A model generated the notes under the pieces. The model had not been told where the DNA came from. It did not search any database and saw nothing but the letters and a program-made list of their open reading frames with translations. A stretch of 57,156 bases of DNA from DASXRA01 sp036506155 (GTDB lineage: Bacteria > Actinomycetota > Actinomycetes > Mycobacteriales > Jatrophihabitantaceae), in contig DASXSF010000021.1 of the NCBI GenBank assembly GCA_036506155.1, forward strand, positions 1 through 57,156, given 5' to 3'. Each line of letters begins with the position of its first letter. The first letter of the stretch is position 1. Made by a program: the position numbers and the translations under genes. Shown here piece after piece: positions 24,737 to 33,299 of this stretch.

Positions 24737-25423
24737 CTAGGTCGGCGCGTATAGGTGCTCGGGACGGCCGGTGGCGCCGTAGCGAAGGTGGAGTTGCACG
24801 AGGCCGTAGCGTTCCAGGTAATTCAGGTAGCGTTGCGCGGTTGCGCGGCTGACGCCGACACGCTGAGCGATCTCGGTCGCTGAAACCGCGTCGTCGGCGG
24901 CTCGGACGGCGTCGCGGACCAGCGCCAAGGTAGCTGCCGAGTGTCCTTTCTCGGGCTTGCCGCCAGTCGCGGTCGGGGCGCGGAGTATGCCGAACAGCTC
25001 GTCGACGTCGGCTTGCTCGGCTTCGTCGGGTAGTCCGGCAATACGAAGGTGAAGGCGCCGGTAGGCCTCCAGCCGCTCGTTGAGCGCTGCAAACCCGAAC
25101 GGTTTCACCAAGTAGTGGACGGCGCCGAGCTGCATCGCGGTGCGCACGGTGGCCACGTCGCGAGCGGCGGTGATGACGATGACGTCGGGGTGTCTCTCGC
25201 GGTCCATCAGCTTCCGCACGACGGTCAGGCCGTCGCCGTCCGGCAGAAACACGTCCATGAGCACGAGGTCCGGACGAAGATCAGCGACCGCCTGCAGTGC
25301 CTCGGCCGCCGTGTGGGCCTGGCCGACGACTTGGAATCCCTCCACCCTGGCCACATAGGCGGCGTGGACCGCAGCGACGCGGTAGTCATCGTCGACGACC
25401 AGTGTCCGAATGGGCGGCGTCAA
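24737..25423 (-). CDS. CitB/DcuR-type response regulator
   Basis: A 228-aa cytoplasmic response regulator. The receiver domain (residues 5-120) has the acidic pocket VVDDDY, the phosphoacceptor Asp57 in LVLMDVFLP, Thr85 in VITAA and Lys107 in YLVKPFGF. The C-terminal part carries a winged-helix of the CitB type, with SATEIAQRVGVSRATAQRYL and NYLERYGLVQLHLRYGATGR. The start is a TTG whose last base pairs with the histidine kinase stop (TTGA, 4-base overlap), so the two are coupled. Partner and probable target: the adjacent kinase and the divergent ABC importer. Confidence 0.85.
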   Translation of the reverse strand: MTPPIRTLVVDDDYRVAAVHAAYVARVEGFQVVGQAHTAAEALQAVADLRPDLVLMDVFLPDGDGLTVVRKLMDRERHPDVIVITAARDVATVRTAMQLGAVHYLVKPFGFAALNERLEAYRRLHLRIAGLPDEAEQADVDELFGILRAPTATGGKPEKGHSAATLALVRDAVRAADDAVSATEIAQRVGVSRATAQRYLNYLERYGLVQLHLRYGATGRPEHLYAPT

Positions 25424-27039
25424 CGGCTCGCCCCCGCCTGGACCGGTGCGGTGCTCGCCGTCGCCGGCAGGAACACCGCGAAGACCGGCGCCGGGCCTTC
25501 CGTGACGGTGATCGTGCCGTTGAGGCGCTGCACGAGCCGGTGTACGAGCGCCAGGCCCAGCCCGCGGCGCAGCAGACCACCGTCGGACTTGGTCGTGTAG
25601 CCGTCCTGGAAGATTGCCTCGGCCGCGCCGGGCGGAATGCCAGGACCGTTGTCCGCGACGCGCAGCGAGATCGCACCACCGTCGTCCTCGACGATCGTGA
25701 CGACAACACGCCCAGTCCCGGCGGCGTCGGACAGCGCGTCGAGGGCGTTGTCGACGAGGTTGCCGAAGATGGTCGTCAGCGCCTGCGGCTTCTGCGGCGA
25801 CTCGCCGAGCCACGTGTCCTCGCTGATCTCGAGGGTCAGCCCGCGTTCGCTCGCCTCGGCGGCCTTGCCGAGCAGCAGGCCGATGATCAGCGGCGAGCCG
25901 ATGCGCGCACGCAGCGACTGGGCGAACTCTGCGGCCCCGCCGCGCAGCTCGGTCAGGTAACCGATTGCCTCGTCGACCTGGCCCAGCTCGAGCAGGCCGG
26001 TGACCGCGTGCAGCCGGTTGGAGAACTCGTGTTGCTGGGCGCGCAGCGCGTCGCTGAGACTGCGTACGCCGTCCAGCTCGCGCAGCAGCCCGGACATCTC
26101 GGTGCGGTCGCGTAGCGTCGCAACCGCACCGTGCGGTTGACCGGCGAGCGCGACCGGCATCCGGTTGACGGTCAGGCAGTAGTCGTCGGTGAGGACGACC
26201 TCGTCCGGTCCGGTCACAGTCCCGGCGAGCACGTCGCGCAACCGCCCCGGCGGCAACAGGTCGTCCAGTCGCGAGCCGAGCGGGATCGCTGCGCTGCCCA
26301 GTAGCCGCTGCGCCTCGTCGTTGACGACGGAGACCCGCCCGGTCTGGTCGAACGCGATCACGCCTTCGCGGATCCCGTGCAACGTCGCCTCCCGCTCCTG
26401 GAGCAGGCGGGCTATCTCGTCGAGCTCGAGCCCGAAGGTTCTCCGCTTGAGCCGGCGGGCCAGCAGCCAGGAGATTGCAGCGCCGACCGCGAGGGCCACC
26501 GCGAACCAGCCGGCGTAGGTGGGCAGCTCGGCCCAGAGCGCGTTTGAGACGGAGCTGTCCTTGATGCCGACCGACACCTCGCCGATCATCCGGCCGTCCG
26601 GCGCGTACATCGGCGCCCTGCCGTTGGCGGACCGACCCGTCGCGCCGTTGTCGATGCGGTAGTGGGTCTTGCCGTCGGTCGTGACGATCGGCTCCTCGAC
26701 CTTCTGCCCGATGAGCGCCGGGTCCGGGTGCGAATGCCGCACTCGGTTCATGTCGATGACCACGACGTAGGACGCTCCGGTCGCGTGCTGGATGCGATTG
26801 GCGATGGTCTGGATGGGCTCCCGGCACTGGTCGTTGGCGCTCTGCAGGCACGCCTGGATGTCCGGGACCCCGGCTACGGTCTGCGCAATCGCGCCCGCGC
26901 GCTGCTCGTACTCTCGGTCCAGCTGGGTTCGCTCGGCCTGCGCGAACAGGACGAAGCCGATCAGCACCGTCGCCGTCAAGATGGCCAGCTGGGCGATGAA
27001 GATCTGGGTCGACAGCTTCCGCGTCGAGGGGCGCCACAC
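25420..27039 (-). CDS. CitA/DcuS-type sensor histidine kinase
   Basis: About 539 aa from GTG 27039 (RPSTRKLSTQIFIAQLAILT is the usual opening; residues further upstream are not family-like). A membrane span at about 13-33 and another at 173-193 flank an extracytoplasmic PAS/CACHE domain, which has a Cys pair (ACLQSANDQC). A cytoplasmic PAS domain spans about 218-313 (GIREGVIAFDQTGRVSVVND). The SpoOB-type phosphoacceptor His is in QQHEFSNRLHAVTGLLELGQ (about 337). The HATPase domain shows NLVDNALDAL, DNGPGIPPG and GLGLALVHRL. CitA-type sensors detect carboxylates in known cases; here the neighbour is a nitrate/sulfonate-class importer, so the ligand may differ. Confidence 0.85.
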   Translation of the reverse strand: MWRPSTRKLSTQIFIAQLAILTATVLIGFVLFAQAERTQLDREYEQRAGAIAQTVAGVPDIQACLQSANDQCREPIQTIANRIQHATGASYVVVIDMNRVRHSHPDPALIGQKVEEPIVTTDGKTHYRIDNGATGRSANGRAPMYAPDGRMIGEVSVGIKDSSVSNALWAELPTYAGWFAVALAVGAAISWLLARRLKRRTFGLELDEIARLLQEREATLHGIREGVIAFDQTGRVSVVNDEAQRLLGSAAIPLGSRLDDLLPPGRLRDVLAGTVTGPDEVVLTDDYCLTVNRMPVALAGQPHGAVATLRDRTEMSGLLRELDGVRSLSDALRAQQHEFSNRLHAVTGLLELGQVDEAIGYLTELRGGAAEFAQSLRARIGSPLIIGLLLGKAAEASERGLTLEISEDTWLGESPQKPQALTTIFGNLVDNALDALSDAAGTGRVVVTIVEDDGGAISLRVADNGPGIPPGAAEAIFQDGYTTKSDGGLLRRGLGLALVHRLVQRLNGTITVTEGPAPVFAVFLPATASTAPVQAGASR

Positions 27040-27112
27040 GGCGCCGATTGTCACCGCGGGTCCGGCCGCAGACAACAGATCTAGGTGTGCGCAGAACGCG
27101 CAAAACCCTGGC

Positions 27113-27130
27113 AAACGCGGGAAACGCGGG
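27113..27130. promoter_or_regulatory. Tandem 9-bp repeat in the divergent region
   Basis: AAACGCGGG at 27113-27121 and again at 27122-27130, between the divergent sensor kinase and the ABC importer. Response regulators of the CitB type bind repeated sites in such regions, so it is a candidate binding site. The rest of the 175-base region holds no gene. Confidence 0.35.
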
Positions 27131-27213
27131 ATGCGCGCGAAACAGAGACGCAATGCCCGTGTCACGCCTACGGTCAGCGGCCACCAGTGATAGACGAGCA
27201 GGAGCGGACAGCG

Positions 27214-28086
27214 ATGGCTTTACTGAGTCGCATCGGTCGCGGCGCGACCGACTTCAGTGTGCCGGTGGACGTGGGCGGGTCGGCGCCGGCCCGCATCGAG
27301 GTGGCGCGGCTCACCAAGTGATTCCTGACGCCCGCCGGTAGCCCGTTCACGGCCCTGCGCAACGTCACGTTCACCGTCGAGCCCGGCCAGTTCTGCGCGA
27401 TCGTCGGCCCGACCGGATGTGGCAAGTCCACGACTCTCGGGCTGGTTTCCGGCCTCGACCGGCCCAGCGAGGGCTCGGTACGCGTCGGGGGTCGCGAGGT
27501 CCACGGCGTCACCAAGGGCGTCAGCTTCATGTTTCAGGCCGACGCGCTGTTCCCCTGGAAGACCGTGCTGGCCAACGTGATGATCGGTCCCACGCTCAAC
27601 GGCACGTCGAGGAAGAACGCCGTAGCGCTGGCACGTGACTGGCTGCGGCGCGTCGGGTTGGCCGGCTTCGAGGACCGCTACCCACACCAGCTCTCCGGGG
27701 GGATGCGCAAGCGCGTCGCAATGGCCGCCGCGCTCATCAACGCCCCGCGAATCCTGCTCATGGACGAGCCCTTCGGTGCCCTCGACGTGCAAACCAAGGC
27801 GATCATGCAGACCGAGCTGCTGGCACTGTGGGAGCAGATGCGCCCGTCGGTGCTGTTCATCACCCACGACTTGGACGAGGCGGTTGCCCTGGCCGACCGG
27901 GTGCTCGTGATGACCAGCAGCCCCGGCTCCATCAAGCAGAGCTTCGACATCGACCTGCCCCGCCCCCGCGGGGAGGTCCAGGAGATCCGCCACGAGGCGC
28001 GCTTCCTGGAACTGCAGGGCCAGATCTGGGCGTCGTTGAAGGACGAGGTGCAGCGCGCCTACGCGCAGACGGCCGGTGCCGCATGA
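27214..28086 (+). pseudogene. ABC importer ATPase (SsuB/TauB class) with in-frame TGA
   Basis: ATG 27214 has AGGAGCG 8 bases upstream. The first 35 codons end VARLTK and then TGA (27319-27321); the same frame continues FLTPAGSPFTALRNVTFTVE without loss. Walker A GPTGCGKSTT, Q-loop FMFQADALFPW, signature QLSGGMRKRVAMAAAL, Walker B ILLMDEPFGALD and the switch ITHDLDEA are all intact downstream, up to the stop at 28084-28086. Homologues have Arg or Thr at this point (CGA to TGA is one transition). No ATG/GTG restarts before the Walker A. The gene is either newly dead, read through, or mis-sequenced. It overlaps the permease start by 4 bases. Confidence 0.8.
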
Positions 28087-28961
28087 GCGCCTCGAACGTG
28101 CTGCTGGAGCAGGCCGCGCCGGTCGAGTCAGACGCCGGCATCAAGCAAGCCGCACGACGCGCCAAGCGGCACCGCATGTTCCGGCTGTGGACCGCCCGGC
28201 TGGGCTTCGCCGTCTTCATCATCGGCGGCTGGCAACTGTGCACTGCGCTGAAGTGGGTGGACCCATTCTTCTTCGGCCAGCCGTCGAAGATCTGGGACTC
28301 GCTTATGCACCTGTTCACCAAGGGCACCGAGTTCGGCTCCATCTGGGACGACATCGGCGTGACGCTGAAGGAGGCACTCTACGGCTTCTTCCTCGGCACC
28401 GCCGCCGGCGTCATCCTCGGCTTGCTGCTCGGGCAGAACCGCTTCCTCGCCGATGTCCTCGGCCCGTACATCAAGGTCGTCAACGCGGTACCGCGGATCA
28501 TCCTCGGCTCGATCTTCCTGGTGGCCTTCGGGCTGGGCACCTTCCCGAAGGTGCTGCTGGCCGCGGTCCTCGTGTTCTTCATCGTGTTCTTCAACGCGTT
28601 CCAGGGCGTCCGCGAGGTCAATCCGAATCTCGTTGCGAACGTGAAGGTGCTCGGCGCTTCACCGGTGCAGGTGGCCCGGCACGTGACGATCCCCTCCGCG
28701 CTGACCTGGATCATCGCCAGCCTGCACACCGCATTCGGATTCGCGATCATCGGCGCCCTCGTCGGTGAGGTACTGGGTTCCCAGCGCGGGATGGGCCTCG
28801 TTATCACGCAGGCGCAGAACAAGTTCGACCCGAACACCGTCTTCGCCGGGATGGCGATCATGGCCGTCATCACGCTCGTTGCGGAGTACCTCATCACGAT
28901 GCTCGAGAAGCGCGTCCTGGCCTGGCGTCCGCCCAGCCATTCGGAGTCCGCCGGCGGCTGA
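28083..28961 (+). CDS. ABC importer permease (SsuC/TauC class)
   Basis: A 292-aa inner-membrane permease from ATG 28083, overlapping the ATPase stop (ATGA). Six hydrophobic segments are visible, starting with RLGFAVFIIGGWQLC at about residue 40 and IGVTLKEALYGFFLGTAAGV. The EAA-type coupling loop is NLVANVKVLGASPVQVARHV followed by TIPSALTWIIASLHTAFGFA. This pattern matches permeases of the nitrate/taurine/sulfonate/thiamine-precursor class. It works with the ATPase upstream and the lipoprotein downstream as one importer. Confidence 0.88.
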   Translation: MSASNVLLEQAAPVESDAGIKQAARRAKRHRMFRLWTARLGFAVFIIGGWQLCTALKWVDPFFFGQPSKIWDSLMHLFTKGTEFGSIWDDIGVTLKEALYGFFLGTAAGVILGLLLGQNRFLADVLGPYIKVVNAVPRIILGSIFLVAFGLGTFPKVLLAAVLVFFIVFFNAFQGVREVNPNLVANVKVLGASPVQVARHVTIPSALTWIIASLHTAFGFAIIGALVGEVLGSQRGMGLVITQAQNKFDPNTVFAGMAIMAVITLVAEYLITMLEKRVLAWRPPSHSESAGG

Positions 28962-29025
28962 GCCGACCAGATCGCGACCACTCGCACCACCAGCACTATG
29001 CCCAACCCACTGAAGGGAAACAACC

Positions 29026-30114
29026 ATGCTCAGACGCGCAATCACGGTCGCGGCGATCGGCGTCCTGGCCATCGGAGCGGCGGCGGCCTGCTCGAGCAGC
29101 AAGTCCGGCACGACGGGCAACTCCGGGAACTCGTCCATGCCCACGGTGAAGCTCATGGTCGGTGGCATCGACAAGCAGATCTACCTGCCCTACCAGCTCG
29201 CGCAGAACCTCGGCTTCTACAAGAAGTACGGCGTGAACGTGAAGCTGTCCACCGAGCTCAACGGCGGCGTCGGCGCCGAGGAGGCGATGGCCTCCGGACA
29301 GGTGGACATGGCCGGTGCCTGGTACATCCACACCATCGACTTCCAGTCCAAGGGCAAGCAGGTCGAGGACGTCGTCCAGCTCTCCGGCGCCCCGGGCGAG
29401 CGGGAGATGTGCGGCACCAACAGCGGCGTGCGCTCCGCGGCCGACTTCAAGAACAAGACCATGGGCGTCACCGACCTCGGCTCGGGCACGGACGAATTGA
29501 CCCAGTTCCTCGCCGCGCAGAAGGGCATCACGCGCAGCCAGTACCACACCCTTGCGGTGGGCGCGGGCGTGACAGCGATCGCGGCCATCCAGCGCGGCAG
29601 CGCGCAGTGCGTGATGACCACGCAACCGACCGTGGGCGCGCTGGAGAGCAAGAACCTGGCCTACTCGGCGATCGACCTCGCCACGACTTCAGGCGCCCAG
29701 GCCGCCCTCGGTGGAGCCTGGCCGGCCGCCGGCGTTCTCGCCCGCACGAGCTGGGTCAACGCGCACAAGGACACCGTGCAGAAGGTCGTGGACGCCCTAG
29801 TCGCAACGATGCACTGGATCAACACGCATACCGCCACGGACATCGCCAACGCACTGCCGCCGGACTTCGTGCAGAACAGCACCATCAGCAAAGCCCAGTA
29901 CGTCGCCGGCCTGACAACCGACAAGGGGCAGTTCCTGCCCGACGGCATCATGCCCGCCGGAGGCCCGAAGACCATCTACGCGATGGAAAAGCTCATCGGC
30001 ACCAACGTCTCCAACGTGACGCTCGCCGACACGTTCACCAACGAGTTCGCGATGCAGGCCAACCGCCTCGAAGGGTTCAGTACCACAACCGCGCCCGCCG
30101 GCGCCGCCGGCTGA
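29026..30114 (+). CDS. ABC importer substrate-binding lipoprotein (SsuA/THI5 class)
   Basis: A 362-aa lipoprotein from ATG 29026 with GAAGGG 12 bases upstream. The signal peptide ends in the lipobox AAAC (about Cys22), followed by a Ser/Gly linker. The mature part shows KLMVGGIDKQIYLPYQLAQN, LGFYKKYGVNVKLSTELNGG and GVTDLGSGTDELTQFLAAQK. This is the periplasmic-binding-protein type II fold of the nitrate/sulfonate/pyrimidine-precursor group. The ligand cannot be predicted by eye. It is 64 bases after the permease and very likely in the same operon, facing the two-component system. Confidence 0.88.
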   Translation: MLRRAITVAAIGVLAIGAAAACSSSKSGTTGNSGNSSMPTVKLMVGGIDKQIYLPYQLAQNLGFYKKYGVNVKLSTELNGGVGAEEAMASGQVDMAGAWYIHTIDFQSKGKQVEDVVQLSGAPGEREMCGTNSGVRSAADFKNKTMGVTDLGSGTDELTQFLAAQKGITRSQYHTLAVGAGVTAIAAIQRGSAQCVMTTQPTVGALESKNLAYSAIDLATTSGAQAALGGAWPAAGVLARTSWVNAHKDTVQKVVDALVATMHWINTHTATDIANALPPDFVQNSTISKAQYVAGLTTDKGQFLPDGIMPAGGPKTIYAMEKLIGTNVSNVTLADTFTNEFAMQANRLEGFSTTTAPAGAAG

Positions 30115-31424
30115 CCGAGTCGCAGCACCACGTCTTGCAGAACCGCGATCGCCCAGAGCCCCGCGGGCGGCTGAGCGCACAGCCGCCTGCGCATCTTTGC
30201 CGTCGGCCGCCCGGCCCGGACGCTGCCCACGGCTAATCGGCCTGTGGTCGCTGCAGGTTGCCGCATAGGTGCTGATCGGCAACCGCCTGGTGGACTTCGA
30301 GGTTGCGCAATCGAAGCAACTACCCGGAAGCAGCCCGAAAGTAAGCCTCATCAAGCCATCGACCCTGTCCGTCCAAGCGGGACAACCCCGGCCAAAGCGC
30401 GGGCCGGCGTGTGGTCACCGGCGCGTGACGTGCTGCCTTTGAGCCGCTCGATCGACGGCTACCGGTTACCGCCGACGATCGACGCGTGACCGAGGTCCAC
30501 GACCTGCTTGTCGCGGGTCCCGAGAAGCGCGAGCCCGGACTGGCGTTCGAGGGTGGCGAGGATCGCGGTGGCCTCGCCACCGAACTTCAACGACGGACGG
30601 CACATCCTGACCCCGCAGGGCGCCAGGCCGTGCCCTGCTGCGAAGTGCTCCTGGTCGCACATCGCTGTGCTTAGTTACACGCTCGTAGTTCCGGCGCATC
30701 ATTGTTATGGAGACGTGGCGGGGAGCGTCCACCCCCCGGGACTGCGAAGATCCGCCACGCCTCCATCGAATGCCCGTTCAGGAGGTCCAGAAACGATCTC
30801 GGTCACGGGCAACGGTCGGTAGGAGCTATACACCCTGGGTGCCTGCGTCCTGCCAGCCGCGTCCCGAAGGTTCCCACCCTGCCCCGGCCAGAGCAACAGC
30901 ATCCGCACGTCGCCTCGAACCCGCAGCAACGGTGCCCATCTCAATGAACCCGGGCGCCAGGGGCCTGACGCATCGGCGATCCATCCCTGTTGCGCCCAAT
31001 GCGCGGCGTCATCGACCGGTTGCTTCTGCGACCGCCACCCTGCGCACCATGAGCCAAACGCTCAGCCTGCACACAACGCCCGGCTGGGGACGACGTCACC
31101 GGACTCGGCACTCCGGCCAGCACGTTCCCCGGCACCACCACGTGCGGCGTGAGCGAACGCCGCGGTGCGTGTGCTGCCAAAGTCCACCTACGCAGCACGG
31201 TCCCCGTTGAAGTGGATCTACCCGTCGATCGTGGTGCTGGCCATGGGCCCGGTCGCCGAGGCCCCGCTATTCGGCCGGCGCCTTGCCGGGCTCGAGCCGC
31301 TGATCGCCGGGTTCCTTGTGGCGCCACGATGAGCGTTCCGCTGGCCAGTGTGCCGTCAGCCCGTTGGCTCAGTGTCCGAGCGATGGCACTGGCGTTCGTG
31401 GTCGCCGCCGACGCAGCATGCCTG
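30115..31424. other. 1.3-kb gene-poor, degenerate stretch
   Basis: No gene can be supported. Fragments of protein-like sequence exist (for example GEATAILATLERQSGLALLG on the minus strand near 30540, and LKWIYPSIVVLAMGPVAEAP on the plus strand near 31210) but none has a start site or a family I recognise. Probably relics of decayed genes and insertion sequences. Confidence 0.4.
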
Positions 31425-31754
31425 TTACATCGGGATCGGCAGCAACTCGTACACGTCGACGCTGAAGTTCCCGGTCCCGTCGCTGAGGAACGGGTGACCT
31501 TCGACAAGCGCGAGCGCCCCGTCCCGGTCGTCGGCCTCGACGATCGAATATCCGTTCAGTTCGGTTGGCTCGCCCGTCGAGCCGTCGTCGACCACCGACG
31601 CGCCGTTGGCCATCGGCGCGCCGATGTCGACGAGCGCGGCGCCGACTCTCTCAATCCACGTCTGCCAACCAGCCATGACTTTCTCCGTCTGGTCCTGCGT
31701 CATCTCGGACGCGGGCGTAGCCGGGCCCTTGTACAGCAGGATGAACTTCGTCAT
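31425..31754 (-). CDS. YCII-like domain protein
   Basis: A 109-aa ferredoxin-fold protein from ATG 31754, with GAAGGG just upstream. MTKFILLYKGPATPASEMTQ, VMAGWQTWIERVGAALVDIG, APMANG and GYSIVEADDRDGALALVEGH, then PFLSDG match the YCII/DGPF family common next to ECF sigma factors. No sigma factor is present here. The gene is intact and stands alone between degenerate stretches. Confidence 0.85.
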   Translation of the reverse strand: MTKFILLYKGPATPASEMTQDQTEKVMAGWQTWIERVGAALVDIGAPMANGASVVDDGSTGEPTELNGYSIVEADDRDGALALVEGHPFLSDGTGNFSVDVYELLPIPM

Positions 31755-31940
31755 GCCCTTCGCCTCTTTCTGCGATACCTCGCTGACTGGGGAAACTCTT
31801 CGCGCGCCAAGCGAAGTGGTCAAGCGAGGGCCGTGCGTCGTCTCGCGGTGGGCCGAGTGCGCCGCGCGGACAACCCCGCGGCCCGCGCAGCCGGTCGCGG
31901 CGCCGCCACGATCGCGGGGAGACGATGCGCCCTTACAACG

Positions 31941-32082
31941 CTGGCCACTGCCCGGGCGGCGCTGCGCGAGCCCGACCTGCCGGGGGCGCGTCTGGATGGC
32001 CCAGATCGCGAGGTGCGGCTGCTTGTTGACCACCGCGAAGCCCTTGTCGCCGACCGGACTCCCATCATCGCGCGGCTGCGCC
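31941..32082 (+). pseudogene. IS110-family transposase, internal N-terminal fragment
   Basis: LATARAALREPDLPGARLDG, DREVRLLVDHREALVADRTP and IIARLR are from the linker after the IS110 catalytic domain. At 32082 the sequence switches to acetyl-CoA synthetase without a gap. The fragment explains how the synthetase gene lost its 5' half. Confidence 0.65.
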
Positions 32083-33299
32083 GACGGGCTGCTCCCGCGG
32101 TACCGGGCCCAGCGGGTCGAGGCGGTGTCCATGCCGGCCGAGGCTCCGCTGTTCCTCATGTACACGAGCGGCACGACCGGGCGTCCCAAGGGCTGCCAGC
32201 ACAGCACCGGCGGGTACCTGGCGTAGGTCACGGGAACATCGAAGTAGTACCAGGACATCCACCCCGAGGACTGTGGCGCATCGCGGAACGCCTCGGCGTG
32301 ACGATCTTCCACACGGCGCCCACCACGATCCGGATGCTGCGCAAGCTCGGTCCGGACGAGCCTGCCAAGTACAACTACCGCTTCATGACCATGACGCCGG
32401 TCGGCGAGCCCATCGAGCCCGACGTCTGGCGCTGGTACCACAAGGTGGTCGGCAAGGGCCAGGCGTGCATCACCGACACCTGGTGGCAGACCGAGACGGG
32501 CGGATTCCTCGGTGTGACGCTCCCCGCGCTGCAGCCGATGAAGCCGGGCAGCTGCGGGCCCGGCGCGCTCGGCATCTACCCGGTGATCTACGACGAGAAC
32601 GGCGACGAGGTCCCGGCGGGCAGCGGCAAGGCGGGCAACATCTGCATCCGCAACCCGTGGCCGGGCATCTTCCAGACGATCTGGGGTCAGCCCGAGCGCT
32701 TCGTACAGACGTACTACGCGAAGTACAACCGGGACGAGAAGAGCACCGATTGGCACGACTGGCCGTATTTCGCGGGCGACGGCGCGGTGCAGGCCGCCGA
32801 CGGCTACTTCCGCATCCTGGGTCGTGTCGACGACGTGATCAACGTCGCGGGGCACCGGCTGGGCACCAAGGAGCTGGAGTCGGCCAGCCTCACCGTCGAC
32901 GAGGTGGCCGAGGCCGCCGCGGTCCCCGTGATGGACGAGCTTCGCGGGCGGGCAGTGGAGATGTACGTCTCGCTCAAGCCGGGTTACCAGGCGAGCGCGG
33001 AGATTCAGGACAAGGTGGTCGGCGCGATCGAGCGGGACATCGGCAAGATCGCCCGCCCCAAGGCGGTGTGGATCGTCGCCGACATGCCCAAGACCCGCTC
33101 CGGCAAGATCATGCGGCGGGTCATCGCGTCGATCTCCAACTTCGCCGATGTCGGCGACGTGACCACGCTGGCTAACCCGGAGATCGTCGACAGCATCCGG
33201 CACCAGGTACAGAGCGAGAAGGTGGACCGGGGGGAGACGCCACGCGAGCTCAGCCCACAGGAACTACAGGAGATCAGGGCGTTCGGCCAGGTCGAATAG
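32083..33299 (+). pseudogene. acs: Acetyl-CoA synthetase, interrupted and internally deleted
   Basis: The remaining part begins DGLLPRYRAQRVEAVSMPAE and includes the ATP-binding motif FLMYTSGTTGRPKGCQH. Within the next 15 codons two TAG codons stand where Tyr is normal (YLA-stop-VTGTSK-stop-YQDIHPED). About 50 residues are then deleted and the frame changes near 32270. The last 340 residues are intact: WWQTETGGFLGVTLPALQPM, DGYFRILGRVDDVINVAGHR and KTRSGKIMRRVI with the acetylatable Lys. The 5' half was replaced by IS110 sequence. The 3' end overlaps the convergent glycosyltransferase gene by 26 bases. Confidence 0.8.

Noticed and set aside
24737..27184. Single 815-codon minus-strand frame covering both the response regulator and the kinase region
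   Set aside because: Only the last 228 codons look like protein; the rest is an Arg-rich shadow of the kinase gene in another frame.
30459..30662. 67-codon minus-strand frame in the gene-poor stretch
   Set aside because: Partly helical sequence, but no ribosome site or family; treated as a possible relic only.
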